Shown: positions 1 to 8,825 of the stretch, one piece after another
Numbering within the stretch: the stretch's first letter is position 1
Layout: each line of letters begins with the position of its first letter
Origin: Amycolatopsis vastitatis
GTDB lineage: Bacteria; Actinomycetota; Actinomycetes; Mycobacteriales; Pseudonocardiaceae
NCBI RefSeq assembly: GCF_002234595.1
Contig: NZ_NMUL01000022.1
Span: forward strand, 104,913 to 168,912
Length of the DNA stretch: 64,000 nucleotides
Reading direction: 5' to 3'
Position numbers and translations under genes: made by a program
The notes under the pieces: generated by a model
The model's input: only the letters and a program-made list of their open reading frames with translations
Told to the model about the DNA's origin: nothing
Databases searched by the model: none

Positions 1-407
1 GTGTGCAGCAACAGGTCTTCGACCGCGTACATGCCCGCCGGCCCGCTGCCGACCACGGCGACGTCCAGCGGCGTGAAGTCGCTCGGGAGGATCCGGGTGA
101 ACGACGGCGGCGCCCACTGGTGGAAGTTCGGCGCGACGGAAGCCAGCACGTCCCGGCCCGCGTAGTACTCCGCGTTGATGTCCTCGTAGGCCCGCAGCGG
201 CCCGGTAAGCGCACCGGCCGGGAAGATCGCGTCGACCGGGCAGGCGTCGGCGCAGGCACCGCAGTCGATGCACGTCTCCGGGTCGACGTAGAGCATGTCG
301 GTGTGCCCGAAGTCCGGCTCGTCCGGCGTCGGGTGGATGCAGTTGACCGGGCAGACCGACACGCACGACGCGTCGGCGCAGCAGGTCTGGGTGATCGCGA
401 AAGCCAT
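1..407 (-). CDS. Ferredoxin / FAD-dependent NADP reductase fusion, partial
   Basis: Only the first ~135 residues lie in the window; the gene runs off the left edge. The ATG at 407 opens a two-cluster ferredoxin domain: cysteines near residues 9-23 (CVSVCP), then a CIDCGACADACP motif. After ~100 residues a dinucleotide-binding glycine motif (VVGSGPAGMYA) begins an FAD/NADP reductase. This is the layout of actinobacterial FprB-type ferredoxin-NADP reductases, which pass electrons from NADPH to oxygenases. It starts 16 nt after the stop of the diiron oxygenase gene upstream, so the two are probably co-transcribed and the reductase probably feeds that oxygenase (inference). Confidence 0.85.
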   Translation of the reverse strand, partial: MAFAITQTCCADASCVSVCPVNCIHPTPDEPDFGHTDMLYVDPETCIDCGACADACPVDAIFPAGALTGPLRAYEDINAEYYAGRDVLASVAPNFHQWAPPSFTRILPSDFTPLDVAVVGSGPAGMYAVEDLLLH

Positions 408-423
408 CGTCGGGATCCTTCAG

Positions 424-1311
424 TCAGATCAGGCTCGCGCGCTTGTAGAACCACAGCGACGGCTTGGTGAGCAGTCCCGCGGAGTGCAGGAACTCCATCA
501 ACCCGGAACAGCTCGAGCGCAGCATCGACTTGTGGTGCTCGTTGGCCTTCGCCTCGCGCCGCGCGCGTTCTCCGTCGAGCCCGGCGTTCTCGTACACCTT
601 GGCGTTCACCATGCTCGTGACGATGAAGTACGACGCGATCGCGACGACCAGCGCGTTGATCTGCCGCCGCAGCCGGCCGGCGCCGCGCAGCCGCTCGCGG
701 GTCTCTTCGCGGGCGAACTTCATGTGCCGCGACTCCTCGACGACGTGGATGTTGTTGATGGTGCGCACGAACGGCACCACGCGCTCGTCGCGCATCCAGT
801 CGCGCTGCATCACGTCGAGGACCTCTTCGGCGACGAGGATCGCCGCGTAGGCCGCCTCGCCGGTCGCGGTCGCCTTGAAGACCCGGCCCAGCTCGACCAC
901 GAACCGGCGCGGCCGGTACGCGGGCGCGCGCAGTTTCGCCGCGCCGCGGGCGAACATGATCGAGTGCCGGCATTCGTCGGCGATCTCGGTCAGCGCCCAC
1001 TGGAACGCCGGGTCGGTGGGGTCCTTGGCGTAGAAGTCGCGCAGCACCATCTGCTGCAGGATCATCTCGAACCAGATCCCGGTGCTGGCCACCGACGCCG
1101 CCTCCTGGCGGGTCAGCTCGCGCTGCTGCTCCGGCGTCATGTCCGCCCAGTAGGAGGTGCCGTAGAGCGTGCTCCACTCCGGGCTCGCGCCGTGGTAGCC
1201 GGTGTCGAGCGGCGTCTCCCAGTCGACCTCCTTCACCGGGTCGTAGGACAGCTGCTCCGAAGAGTCGAGCAGGCGCCGCGCCACCGTCTCCCGTTCGCTG
1301 GTGCTCGTCAT
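424..1311 (-). CDS. AurF-type diiron oxygenase
   Basis: This 295-residue protein belongs to the AurF (p-aminobenzoate N-oxygenase-like) non-heme diiron family. ExxH motifs that supply iron ligands are visible at about residues 113-116 (ECRH) and 193-196 (ESRH). Further candidate ligands are Glu82, Glu163 and His189, in the order expected for a four-helix ferritin-like fold. The ATG at 1311 follows a GGAGG six bases upstream. A ferredoxin reductase gene follows after 16 nt and could supply electrons. Family members oxidise amines or aliphatic substrates; the substrate here cannot be told. The promoter region is shared with a divergent adenylate cyclase and holds TGTTAC repeats. Confidence 0.8.
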   Translation of the reverse strand: MTSTSERETVARRLLDSSEQLSYDPVKEVDWETPLDTGYHGASPEWSTLYGTSYWADMTPEQQRELTRQEAASVASTGIWFEMILQQMVLRDFYAKDPTDPAFQWALTEIADECRHSIMFARGAAKLRAPAYRPRRFVVELGRVFKATATGEAAYAAILVAEEVLDVMQRDWMRDERVVPFVRTINNIHVVEESRHMKFAREETRERLRGAGRLRRQINALVVAIASYFIVTSMVNAKVYENAGLDGERARREAKANEHHKSMLRSSCSGLMEFLHSAGLLTKPSLWFYKRASLI

Positions 1312-1330
1312 GACCGACCTCCGCGTCAGG

Positions 1331-1369
1331 TGTTACCGCAGTTCACTGTTACCAACCGTAACATATACT
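1331..1369 (+). promoter_or_regulatory. Divergent promoter with TGTTAC operator
   Basis: A perfect inverted repeat TGTTAC-CAACC-GTAACA lies at 1347-1363, and a third half-site TGTTAC at 1331-1336. On the plus strand TATACT (1364-1369) is a good -10 hexamer, with GTTCAC (1341-1346) as a weak -35 at 17-bp spacing. The palindrome therefore fills the spacer of the cyclase promoter and also lies upstream of the oxygenase gene. A dimeric repressor bound here would probably block both genes. No cognate regulator is adjacent. Confidence 0.5.
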
Positions 1370-1381
1370 TGGAGACCCGTC

Positions 1382-2926
1382 GTGAGTCAACTCAGTGAAC
1401 ACCCGTACACTCAGCGCGTGAACTCGGTGACCGGGCCGGAGCAGGACACGGCCGCGCTGCGCCGGCGCGTCCAGGGCAGGCTCACCGCCTCGCTGATCGC
1501 CACCCACGTGCTCGGCGCGCTGGTCGTAGTCGGGCTCGCGGCCCTGCTCATGCCGTCGCCGGGCATGTCCGCCGACCTCGTGCGGGTCACCGCGGTCGCC
1601 GTGCCGGTGTACGTCGTTTCGGCGGTCGTCGCCGGCACGCTTTGGGGCACCCGTGGGGCGCTGCGGACGCTGCGCTGGGCGGCCGAGGGACGCCGGCCCA
1701 CCGACGCCGAGCGCGCCGCGAGCCTGCGCGTCCCCCTGCGGCTGACGTGCGTCCAAGCCGTGCTGTGGGGCATCGCGACGCTGCTCTTCGGCGGTCTCGC
1801 GGCCCTCTTCCAGCCGGAGGTCATGCTCACCGAACTCCTCGTCGTCGCCTTCGCCGCCGTCGTCGTCTGCGCGATCGCCTACCTGTTCGGGGAGTTCACC
1901 CTGCGGCCGTACGCGGCGCTGGCCCTGGCCGGCACCACGCCGCCGCGCCCGCTCCACGGCGGCGTCAACCTGCGGATGCTGCTCTTCTGGTGTCTCGGCA
2001 CCGGGGTGCCGGTGGCCGGGCTGGTGGTCACGGCGGTGCTGGCCTGGGTGCGCGGCGACGTCTCGACCACGAAGCTCGCCGTGTCGGTCATCGTGCTCGG
2101 GCTGGTCGTGCTGTGCTTCGGCCTGCTGGTCACTGTGTTCACCGCCCGGTCGGTGGTCAACCCGATCACGTCGGTCCAGGACGCGCTGAACCGCGTCCGG
2201 GCCGGCGACTTCACCGTCGAAATCCCGGTCTACGACGGAACCGAACTCGGCCTCCTGCAAGCCGGCTTCAACGGGATGGCGGCGGGGCTCGCCGAACGGG
2301 AACGGCTGCGCGACCTGTTCGGCAGGCACGTCGGCCACGAGGTCGCCCTCGAGGCCATGCGCACTTCCAGCGAGCTCGGCGGCACGGTCCGCACGGTTTC
2401 GGTGCTGTTCGTCGACCTGACCGGGTCGACGGCGCTGGCCGCGAGCCGGCCGCCCGAGGAGGTCGTCGAGCTGCTCAACCGGTTCTTCGCGGTGGTCGTC
2501 GACGAGGTCGGGCGGCACCACGGGCTGGTCAACAAGTTCGTCGGTGACGCCGCGCTGGCGGTCTTCGGCGCGCCGGCGCCGCTGCGCGACCACGCCACCT
2601 GCGCACTCGCCGCGGGCCGCGCGATCGCGCGGCGGCTGGCCGCCGAAGTACCGGACGGGCCCGCCGGAATCGGCGTCGCGACCGGGGACGCGGTCGCGGG
2701 CAACGTCGGCGACCCGCGCCGCTTCGAGTACACGGTGATCGGCGACCCGGTCAACGAAGCCGCCCGCCTCACCGAGCTGGCGAAGACCGCGCCCGGCCGC
2801 CTGCTCGCTTCGTGGACGGCCGTCGAAGCTTCCGCCGCGGCGGAAGCCGCCCGGTGGACGGCGACCGATGACGTCACGCTGCGCGGGCGCACCCGGCCGA
2901 CGACGCTCGCGACGCCCCGGGGCTGA
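1382..2926 (+). CDS. Membrane-bound class III adenylate cyclase with HAMP domain
   Basis: This 514-residue protein probably makes cAMP at the inner membrane. About six hydrophobic segments fill residues ~20-250. A HAMP domain follows (VVNPITSVQDAL...), and then a class III catalytic domain containing FVDLTGST (metal-binding Asp), NKFVGDAALAVFG and the GDPRRFEYTVIGDPVNEAARL region. The layout matches mycobacterial Rv1318c/Rv1319c/Rv1320c/Rv3645-type cyclases. The GTG at 1382 follows GGAG by seven bases, but the likely -10 box at 1364-1369 would place the transcript start at about 1376, making it almost leaderless. A GTG at 1418 is the alternative start. Confidence 0.85.
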   Translation: MSQLSEHPYTQRVNSVTGPEQDTAALRRRVQGRLTASLIATHVLGALVVVGLAALLMPSPGMSADLVRVTAVAVPVYVVSAVVAGTLWGTRGALRTLRWAAEGRRPTDAERAASLRVPLRLTCVQAVLWGIATLLFGGLAALFQPEVMLTELLVVAFAAVVVCAIAYLFGEFTLRPYAALALAGTTPPRPLHGGVNLRMLLFWCLGTGVPVAGLVVTAVLAWVRGDVSTTKLAVSVIVLGLVVLCFGLLVTVFTARSVVNPITSVQDALNRVRAGDFTVEIPVYDGTELGLLQAGFNGMAAGLAERERLRDLFGRHVGHEVALEAMRTSSELGGTVRTVSVLFVDLTGSTALAASRPPEEVVELLNRFFAVVVDEVGRHHGLVNKFVGDAALAVFGAPAPLRDHATCALAAGRAIARRLAAEVPDGPAGIGVATGDAVAGNVGDPRRFEYTVIGDPVNEAARLTELAKTAPGRLLASWTAVEASAAAEAARWTATDDVTLRGRTRPTTLATPRG

Positions 2927-3037
2927 GAATCCGGTCACAGCCACGGTTGCGCGTTCTGCGGAAACAGCTTCCGCGACGGTCCGCCCGCCGCGTCCTGTCG
3001 TACGGTCCGGAGTGGACACTGCGAACAGGAGAAAAGA

Positions 3038-3958
3038 ATGCTCACGCACCGGACCGTCGACGTCGGCGGAATCCGCATGCACCTCGCCGAGCAGGGCACC
3101 GGCCCGCTGGTGCTGCTGCTGCACGGCTGGCCGGAGACCTCGCACTCGTGGCGGCACCAGATGGGCCCGCTGGCCGAGGCCGGCTACCACGTCGTGGCGC
3201 CGGACCAGCGTGGCTACGGCCGCACCGGCTGCCCCGCCGAAGCGAGCCAGTACACGATGCTGCACCTCGTCGGCGACGTCGTCGGGCTGATCCACGCCCT
3301 CGGTGAACGGGAAGCGATCGTGGTCGGCCACGACTGGGGTGCCCCGGTCGCGTGGCACACCGCGCTGCTGCGGCCGGACGTGGTGCGCGGCGTCGCCGGC
3401 ATCAGCGTGCCGCCGTCCGTCCGCGCGCCCGCACCGCCGCTGAGCCTCCTGCGCCGTCAGCTCGGCGACGGCTTCTACCAGATCTACTTCCAGCAGCCCG
3501 GCGTCGCCGAGGCGGAGTTCGGCGCCGACCTGCGCACGACGTTCCGCAAGCTGCTCGGCGGCACCGGCGACGCTCCGGTCGTCCGGGACGGCGAAGGGTT
3601 CCTCGACCGGTTCACCGCCCCGGACCCGCTGCCGTCGTGGCTGAGCGACGAGGACATCGACGTCGCCGTGGAGTCGTTCGGCCGCTCCGGGTTCACCGGC
3701 GGGCTGAACTGGTACCGCAACATCGACCGCAACTGGGAGCTGCTGGCGGCGTGGCAGGGCAAGCCGATCACCCCGCCCGCCTTCTACCTGTGCGGCGACG
3801 GCGACATCACCCGCGCGTTCACCGACCCCAGCCACATCCCCGAAGCCGCGGCCGACCTGCGCGGCGTCGTCGACGTCCCGGGCGCGGGCCACTGGGTCCA
3901 GATGGAACGGCCCGGCGAGGTGAACACCGCGCTGCTGGAGTTCTTCGAGCAGCTCTGA
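3038..3958 (+). CDS. Alpha/beta hydrolase, epoxide hydrolase-like
   Basis: This 306-residue enzyme has the epoxide hydrolase/haloalkane dehalogenase fold. An oxyanion-hole HGWPET motif lies at about residue 28. The nucleophile elbow GHDWGAP carries Asp rather than Ser, typical of epoxide hydrolases. A cap domain with Tyr-rich segments follows, and a catalytic His occurs in GAGHWVQMERP near the C-terminus. It probably acts in the cytosol on a lipophilic epoxide; the substrate is unknown. ACAGGAGAAAAGA precedes the ATG. The gene stands alone and converges with the alcohol dehydrogenase to its right, the two stop codons being only a few bases apart. Confidence 0.85.
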   Translation: MLTHRTVDVGGIRMHLAEQGTGPLVLLLHGWPETSHSWRHQMGPLAEAGYHVVAPDQRGYGRTGCPAEASQYTMLHLVGDVVGLIHALGEREAIVVGHDWGAPVAWHTALLRPDVVRGVAGISVPPSVRAPAPPLSLLRRQLGDGFYQIYFQQPGVAEAEFGADLRTTFRKLLGGTGDAPVVRDGEGFLDRFTAPDPLPSWLSDEDIDVAVESFGRSGFTGGLNWYRNIDRNWELLAAWQGKPITPPAFYLCGDGDITRAFTDPSHIPEAAADLRGVVDVPGAGHWVQMERPGEVNTALLEFFEQL

Positions 3959-3961
3959 GGG

Positions 3962-4981
3962 TCAGCGGCTCGGGTCGATGTGGATCTTCGGTCCCGGGCC
4001 GCCGTGCCGCTCCCCGGCGAGCACGGCCCCGACCTGGTCGAGGCCGACGGTCGCGGCGACGAGCGGGCGCGGGTCGACGGCTCCGCTGCCGTAGGCGGCG
4101 ATGGTGTCGGCCAGCCCCGGCGACGCCGAGAGGACACCGACCGCCGTGACGTCCTTCAGCACCAGCTCGCGGCTGTCGAGGAGGCTGGGCCGGCCGGACA
4201 GTCCGATGTAGACGACCCGGCCGGCCGGTTCCACCAGGTCCACGGCGAGCGCGGGCAGGTCCGCCGCCCCGCCGGCGTCGACGACCGCGTCGAAGGGCAG
4301 GTCCGGGAGGGTCTCCCGGGTCCAGGCGCCGGCGAATCCGAGGCCGCGGGCGAAGGCGAGAGAACCGTCGTCGAGGCCCATCAGGTGCACCTCGGCACCC
4401 GCCGCACGCAGGAAGAGGGCCGTCAGCAGCCCGATCGTCCCCGGCCCGAGGACGAGGGCGCGGTCTCCGGTGCCGACGCCGGCCGCGCGCGCCGCGCGCA
4501 ACGCGTTGCCGCCCGGTTCGACCAGGGCGCCGAGCACCGGGTCGACCGCGTCGGGCAGCGCGTGCAGTGACCACGCGGGCACGGCGAGCCGTTCGGCCAG
4601 CGCGCCGTGGCGGCCGCCGCGGATCCCGACCTCCTGGCGCTGTTCGCAGGTGTGCTGGTGCCCCTTCCGGCACCGGCGGCAGGTCCGGTCGCCGAGCATG
4701 GTGTCGCCCATGACCCGGCGGCCGAGCCACGCCGGGTCCACGCCGTCGCCGACGGCCGAGACGGTGCCCGCCCATTCGTGGCCGAGCCGCATCGGGTACG
4801 CGGCGTGCCCCTGGTGCAGGTAGGTCATTTCGCCGGTGAAGAACTCCACGTCGGTGCCGCACACGCCGGCCCGCTCGACGTCGACGACGACCTCGCCCGG
4901 GGTGGCCTCCGGCACGGGCACCTCCCGCACCGAACCTTCCCGCGGCCCGGTGAGGACGAAGGCCCGCATGGTCGAAGACAT
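3962..4981 (-). CDS. Zinc-dependent alcohol dehydrogenase (MDR family)
   Basis: This 339-residue medium-chain dehydrogenase carries the catalytic-zinc motifs CGTD (about residue 41) and GHEWAG. A structural-zinc cysteine cluster (CRRCRKGHQHTC) and a Rossmann glycine motif (LGPGTIG) follow. It probably oxidises an alcohol or polyol with NAD(P)+; family signals do not fix the substrate. It diverges from a TetR regulator gene 80 nt away, and the shared intergenic region makes that TetR protein a candidate regulator of this gene. Confidence 0.85.
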   Translation of the reverse strand: MSSTMRAFVLTGPREGSVREVPVPEATPGEVVVDVERAGVCGTDVEFFTGEMTYLHQGHAAYPMRLGHEWAGTVSAVGDGVDPAWLGRRVMGDTMLGDRTCRRCRKGHQHTCEQRQEVGIRGGRHGALAERLAVPAWSLHALPDAVDPVLGALVEPGGNALRAARAAGVGTGDRALVLGPGTIGLLTALFLRAAGAEVHLMGLDDGSLAFARGLGFAGAWTRETLPDLPFDAVVDAGGAADLPALAVDLVEPAGRVVYIGLSGRPSLLDSRELVLKDVTAVGVLSASPGLADTIAAYGSGAVDPRPLVAATVGLDQVGAVLAGERHGGPGPKIHIDPSR

Positions 4982-5019
4982 GGCCGCATCCTCGCATCCC
5001 CGCGGCGCGACAGGTTAGC

Positions 5020-5054
5020 GAACACTTGCTATTTTCTTGACACCTGTTCATTAT
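5020..5054 (+). promoter_or_regulatory. Promoter of the TetR gene, leaderless start
   Basis: TTGCTA (5026-5031) and CATTAT (5049-5054) are separated by exactly 17 bp, which would start transcription at about 5061-5062, on the ATG of the TetR gene. The same stretch holds GAACA (5020-5024) and TGTTC (5045-5049) as an imperfect inverted repeat flanking the hexamers, a possible autoregulatory TetR site. Confidence 0.4.
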
Positions 5055-5061
5055 CGTGGGC

Positions 5062-5676
5062 ATGCAGGCCGACTGGACGACCGAGGCCCCCGCCAAAGAC
5101 CGGCGGGTGCGCCGGTCGCGGGCCGCGCTGATGCGGGCCGCTGTGGACCTCGTCGGCGACCGGGGCACGGCTGCCGTCCCCGTCTCGGACATCGCCGAGA
5201 CGGCCGACGTCAGCCGGCAGGTGCTCTACCAGCAGTTCGGCGACCGCGACGCCCTGCTTCTGGAGGCCGCGCTGGACCTGGTGCGGCGAGAGCTGCTCGA
5301 CGGGTCGCTCGACGTGCTGTCCGGTGCCCCCGGCGAAGAACGGGCCGCGATGCTGGCATTGGCCCGGCACTTCGCCGCGCACCGGCGGTTCTACCGGGCC
5401 CTGCTCACCAGTTCGTCCGCGTTCGCGCTCAACCAGGCCCTGACCGGGGTGTTCCTGCCGCTCAACCGGGAGGGCATCGTCCGGGGGCTCGGCGACCGGC
5501 TCGGGCGGCAGGGCGTCGACGACCTCGCCGCCTTCCTGACCGGCGGGGCCGGCGCGCTCGTCAACGCCTGGGTGATCGAGGGGCCCGAGCCCCTGGACCC
5601 GGAGGAGTTCACCGATCGGCTGGTGCGGATCCGGTCGGTCGTCACAGACATGATCACGAAGGAGCCCCGCCGGTGA
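5062..5676 (+). CDS. TetR family transcriptional regulator
   Basis: This 204-residue protein has a typical N-terminal TetR helix-turn-helix at about residues 20-65 (VSDIAETADVSRQVLYQQFGDRDALL), followed by a helical ligand-binding domain. The ATG at 5062 is preferred over the GTG at 5056 because the predicted transcript starts at about that base. Its stop overlaps the GTG start of the CocE-type hydrolase (GTGA), so the two are translationally coupled. It may control that hydrolase and the divergent alcohol dehydrogenase. Confidence 0.85.
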   Translation: MQADWTTEAPAKDRRVRRSRAALMRAAVDLVGDRGTAAVPVSDIAETADVSRQVLYQQFGDRDALLLEAALDLVRRELLDGSLDVLSGAPGEERAAMLALARHFAAHRRFYRALLTSSSAFALNQALTGVFLPLNREGIVRGLGDRLGRQGVDDLAAFLTGGAGALVNAWVIEGPEPLDPEEFTDRLVRIRSVVTDMITKEPRR

Positions 5677-7298
5677 ACCCGATCAGTCATCTCCTCGAGC
5701 GCCTGCTGAAGCTGCCCGCGCCGGGCACCCGGGACGTTGTCGTCCAGAAGGACCTGCGCGTCCCGATGCCCGACGGCGCCGAACTGCTCGCCGACCGGTG
5801 GGTGCCGCGCGCGGGCGGGGACGGGCTGCCGACCGCGCTGGTGCGCAGTCCCTACGGCCGGCGGATGCCGTTCGGCACGCTCCTGGGCCGGCCCCTGGCG
5901 GAACGCGGCTTCCAGGTGCTCGTGCAGAGCACCCGCGGCGGCTTCGGCTCCGGTGGCGACTTCGACCCGCTGCGGCAGGAGCGCGAGGACGGCCTCGCGA
6001 CGCTGGACTGGGTCGTGGGGCAGCCGTGGTTCGGCGACGCGATGGTGCTCGTCGGCGCCAGCTACCTCGGTTACGTGCAGTGGGCGGTCGCCGATCGCCT
6101 GCCGCCGCAGGTCAAGGCGATCATCCCGCAGGTCACGGAGTCCGGGCTGACGCTGGAGTTCCTGCGGGAGGACGGTCTTTCGCTGGAGACGCCGTTCGGC
6201 TGGGGTGTCCAGGTCGCGGTCCAGGAGCGGCGCTTCGCGCTGTTGCGGCAGCGCGGCCAGGCGAAGAAGCTGGCCCAGGCACTGAACACGCTGCCGCTCG
6301 CGCAAGCCGACGTCGTCGCCATCGGCCACCGCTCGGACTACATCCAGGACATCCTCGCCCACCCGGAGCACCACCCGCGCTGGGCCGAAGTCGACCACCG
6401 CAAGCGCGTCGCCGACGTCACCGTCCCGGTCAGCTCGATCGCCGGCTGGTACGACATCTTCCTGCCCGGTCAGCTGCGCGACTTCCGGACGCTGCAGGAC
6501 GCGGGACGGCGGCCGCGGCTCTCGGTCGGGCCGTGGACCCACGCCGGCCGCTCCGACCTGCTCGAGAGCACGGGCACGACGCTCCGGGAAACCTTCGAGT
6601 TCGGACTGGCGCACGCCCGCGGCGAGGAACCGCCGGAGCGCGCGCCGGTCCGGCTGTTCGTCATGGGCGAGGAAGCCTGGCGCGACTTCGCTTCGTGGCC
6701 GCCGGAAGGCTATGCGCCGCAACGGTTCCACCTGCATTCCGGCGGCACGCTCTCCACTGACGCGCCCGGCGAGTCCGAGCCCGACCGGTACCGCTACGAC
6801 CCGGCGGACCCGACCCCGGCGGCCGGCGGCGTGCGCATGGCCCCCGACGCGGGCCGGGTGGACAACGCGGCGCTGGAAGCCCGCGCCGACGTCCTCACCT
6901 ACACCACGCCCGTGCTCGGCGAAGACGTGGAAGTCATCGGCGAAGTGAGCGCGGAGATCTTCTTCCGCTCGAGCCTGCGGTTCGCCGACGTCTTCGTCCG
7001 GCTGTGCGACGTCGACCCGGACGGCCGTTCGGTCAACGTCTGCGACGGCCTCACCAGCCTGCGGAACGCGGACGAGCCGGCCGCCGTCGCCGTGCGGCTT
7101 TGGCCGACGGCGCACCGGTTCCGGCGCGGGCACCGGATCCGGGTCCAGGTCTCCAGCGGCGCATTCCCGCGGTACGCCCGCAACCCCGGCACCGGCGAGC
7201 CCCACGCCACCGCGGTCACGCTGCGCGCCGCGGAGCAGGAGGTGCACCACGACCCCAACCGGCCGTCGGCGATCGTGCTCCCGGTGCGCCGGGGATGA
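5673..7298 (+). CDS. CocE/NonD family hydrolase (X-Pro dipeptidyl-peptidase-like)
   Basis: This 541-residue protein matches the CocE/PepX-like alpha/beta hydrolase family. The N-terminal catalytic domain has the Ser elbow GASYLGY at about residue 130. A following region probably supplies the Asp, and a WTHAGRSD segment supplies the His. The C-terminal ~200 residues form the jelly-roll domain of the family (for example VEVIGEVSAEIFF and RFRRGHRIRVQVSSG). Such enzymes cleave esters or amides. No signal peptide is seen, so it is likely cytosolic. The start is the GTG overlapping the TetR stop codon. Confidence 0.85.
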   Translation: MNPISHLLERLLKLPAPGTRDVVVQKDLRVPMPDGAELLADRWVPRAGGDGLPTALVRSPYGRRMPFGTLLGRPLAERGFQVLVQSTRGGFGSGGDFDPLRQEREDGLATLDWVVGQPWFGDAMVLVGASYLGYVQWAVADRLPPQVKAIIPQVTESGLTLEFLREDGLSLETPFGWGVQVAVQERRFALLRQRGQAKKLAQALNTLPLAQADVVAIGHRSDYIQDILAHPEHHPRWAEVDHRKRVADVTVPVSSIAGWYDIFLPGQLRDFRTLQDAGRRPRLSVGPWTHAGRSDLLESTGTTLRETFEFGLAHARGEEPPERAPVRLFVMGEEAWRDFASWPPEGYAPQRFHLHSGGTLSTDAPGESEPDRYRYDPADPTPAAGGVRMAPDAGRVDNAALEARADVLTYTTPVLGEDVEVIGEVSAEIFFRSSLRFADVFVRLCDVDPDGRSVNVCDGLTSLRNADEPAAVAVRLWPTAHRFRRGHRIRVQVSSGAFPRYARNPGTGEPHATAVTLRAAEQEVHHDPNRPSAIVLPVRRG

Positions 7299-7355
7299 CT
7301 GAACGGCGCATGTCGTAGTGTCGGGCCGCAGGCAAGTGTCGCCGAAAGGAGCCCG

Positions 7356-7787
7356 ATGACCGTCCCCGACCCGCCCCTCCCCCGCTTCCACCTGGCGATG
7401 CCGGTGGACGACCTGGCCGCCGCCCGCCGCTTCTACGGCGAGGTCCTCGGCCTCGAGCAGGGCCGCAGCGCCGAGACGTGGATCGACTGGAACCTGCACG
7501 GCCACCAGTTCGTGACGCACCTGGCGCCGGGCGGGCCGCGGCGGATCCACAACCCGGTCGACGGCCACGACGTCCCGGTGCCGCACTTCGGCCTGATCCT
7601 CACCGTCCCGGGGTTCCGGGCCCTCGCCGACCGGCTGCGTGCCGCGGGGACGGAGTTCGTGATCGAGCCCTACGTCCGGTTCGAGGGCCAGGCCGGTGAG
7701 CAGTGGACCATGTTCCTGCTCGACCCCGCGGGGAACGCCCTGGAGTTCAAGGCCTTCGCCGACGACTCCCAGGTCTTCGCGGTCTGA
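7356..7787 (+). CDS. VOC/glyoxalase superfamily protein
   Basis: This 143-residue single-domain protein has the paired beta-alpha-beta-beta-beta units of the vicinal oxygen chelate fold. Likely metal ligands are the His near residue 13 (FHLAMPV), the His in VPHFGL and the Glu in NALEFK close to the C-terminus. The family includes dioxygenases, glyoxalases and resistance proteins; the reaction here is unknown. AAAGGAG precedes the ATG. It is the last gene before the steroid locus and converges with it. Confidence 0.75.
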   Translation: MTVPDPPLPRFHLAMPVDDLAAARRFYGEVLGLEQGRSAETWIDWNLHGHQFVTHLAPGGPRRIHNPVDGHDVPVPHFGLILTVPGFRALADRLRAAGTEFVIEPYVRFEGQAGEQWTMFLLDPAGNALEFKAFADDSQVFAV

Positions 7788-7802
7788 GACGCCGGCCGGG
7801 GC

Positions 7803-8825
7803 TCACCCGGCGAAGAGCAGGGCCGTTCCGTGGGCGCGCTTGAAGTAGAGGTGCGCGTCGTGCTCCCAGGTGATCGCGATGCCGCCGTGGAGCTGGATCA
7901 TCTCCGCCGCCGCGTGGGCGAACGCCTCGCCGCACACCACCTTCGCCGCCGAGACGGCCTCCGGGTCGCCGTCCACCAAAGCCGCGTACAGGGCCGAACG
8001 CGCCGCTTCGACGTGGACGTGCACGTCGGCCATCCGGTGCTTCAGCGCCTGGAACGACCCGATCGGGCGACCGAACTGACGGCGTTGCTTCGTGTACTCC
8101 ACCGTCAGTTCCAGCGCGCGGGCCGCCGCGCCGACCTGTTCGGCGGCGACGGCGGTCACCGCCGTGGCACGCAGCTGCCGCAGCTGCTCGGTAAACCCGC
8201 CGAGGTCGAGCCGCCGCGCCGGCGTCGACGCGAACTCCACGACGGCGAGCCGCCGCGTCGGGTCGAGGCCGGTGACGCGCTCCCGGCGGACGCCTTCGAC
8301 GGGCACTTCGTACAGGCCAGTCCCATCCGGGGTGCAGGCCACGGCCAGGACGACGTCCGCGATGTCGCCGTCGAGGACGTAGCAGGCGCGGCCGTCGAGG
8401 CCCGCCGCCGACGCCGTCAAGGTCGCCTGACCGTCCACATCGGACCAGGCCAGCGCGGCCAGCGTCGTTCCCGCGGCGATGCCCGGCAGCAGCCGCTCGC
8501 AGGCTTCGTCGTTACCGGTGCGGAGCAAGGCTTCTCCACAGAGGACCGCCGAACCCAGCATCGGCGCGGGGGTGAGCGTCCGGCCGAGCTCCGCGAGCAC
8601 GACGCACACCTCGGCCAGACCGGCGCCCGCGCCGCCGTAGCGGTCCGGGATCGCCAGGGCGGCGACGCCGATCTGTTCGCACAGCGTCGACCACAGCTTG
8701 TCGTCGTACCCCAGGGGCGACTCCATCGCCGCCCGCACCGCCTCCGGCCCGGACCGGCGCGTCAGCAGGGCCCGGACGGCGTCCCGCAGCGCCCGGCTTT
8801 CCTCGGTGTCCATCGGGTCCGTCAT
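7803..8825 (-). CDS. fadE33: Acyl-CoA dehydrogenase, FadE33-like
   Basis: This 340-residue protein has an acyl-CoA dehydrogenase fold, ending in a short C-terminal region (LHGGIAITWEHDAHLYFKRA) without the usual YxGT catalytic-Glu segment. Position, size and neighbours match M. tuberculosis FadE33 (Rv3564), last of the fadD3-fadE31-fadE32-fadE33 series. Such short subunits often form heteromers with a neighbouring FadE; the reported IpdE1-IpdE2 heterotetramer comes from this gene group. It probably acts in beta-oxidation of ring-opened steroid CoA esters. The ATG overlaps the upstream stop (ATGA). Confidence 0.75.
   Translation of the reverse strand: MTDPMDTEESRALRDAVRALLTRRSGPEAVRAAMESPLGYDDKLWSTLCEQIGVAALAIPDRYGGAGAGLAEVCVVLAELGRTLTPAPMLGSAVLCGEALLRTGNDEACERLLPGIAAGTTLAALAWSDVDGQATLTASAAGLDGRACYVLDGDIADVVLAVACTPDGTGLYEVPVEGVRRERVTGLDPTRRLAVVEFASTPARRLDLGGFTEQLRQLRATAVTAVAAEQVGAAARALELTVEYTKQRRQFGRPIGSFQALKHRMADVHVHVEAARSALYAALVDGDPEAVSAAKVVCGEAFAHAAAEMIQLHGGIAITWEHDAHLYFKRAHGTALLFAG

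Noticed and set aside
1349..3892. An 847-codon open frame antisense to the cyclase and hydrolase genes
   Set aside because: Composition is Arg/Asp/Gly/Val-rich without domains, it crosses two well-supported genes, and high GC keeps antisense frames open.
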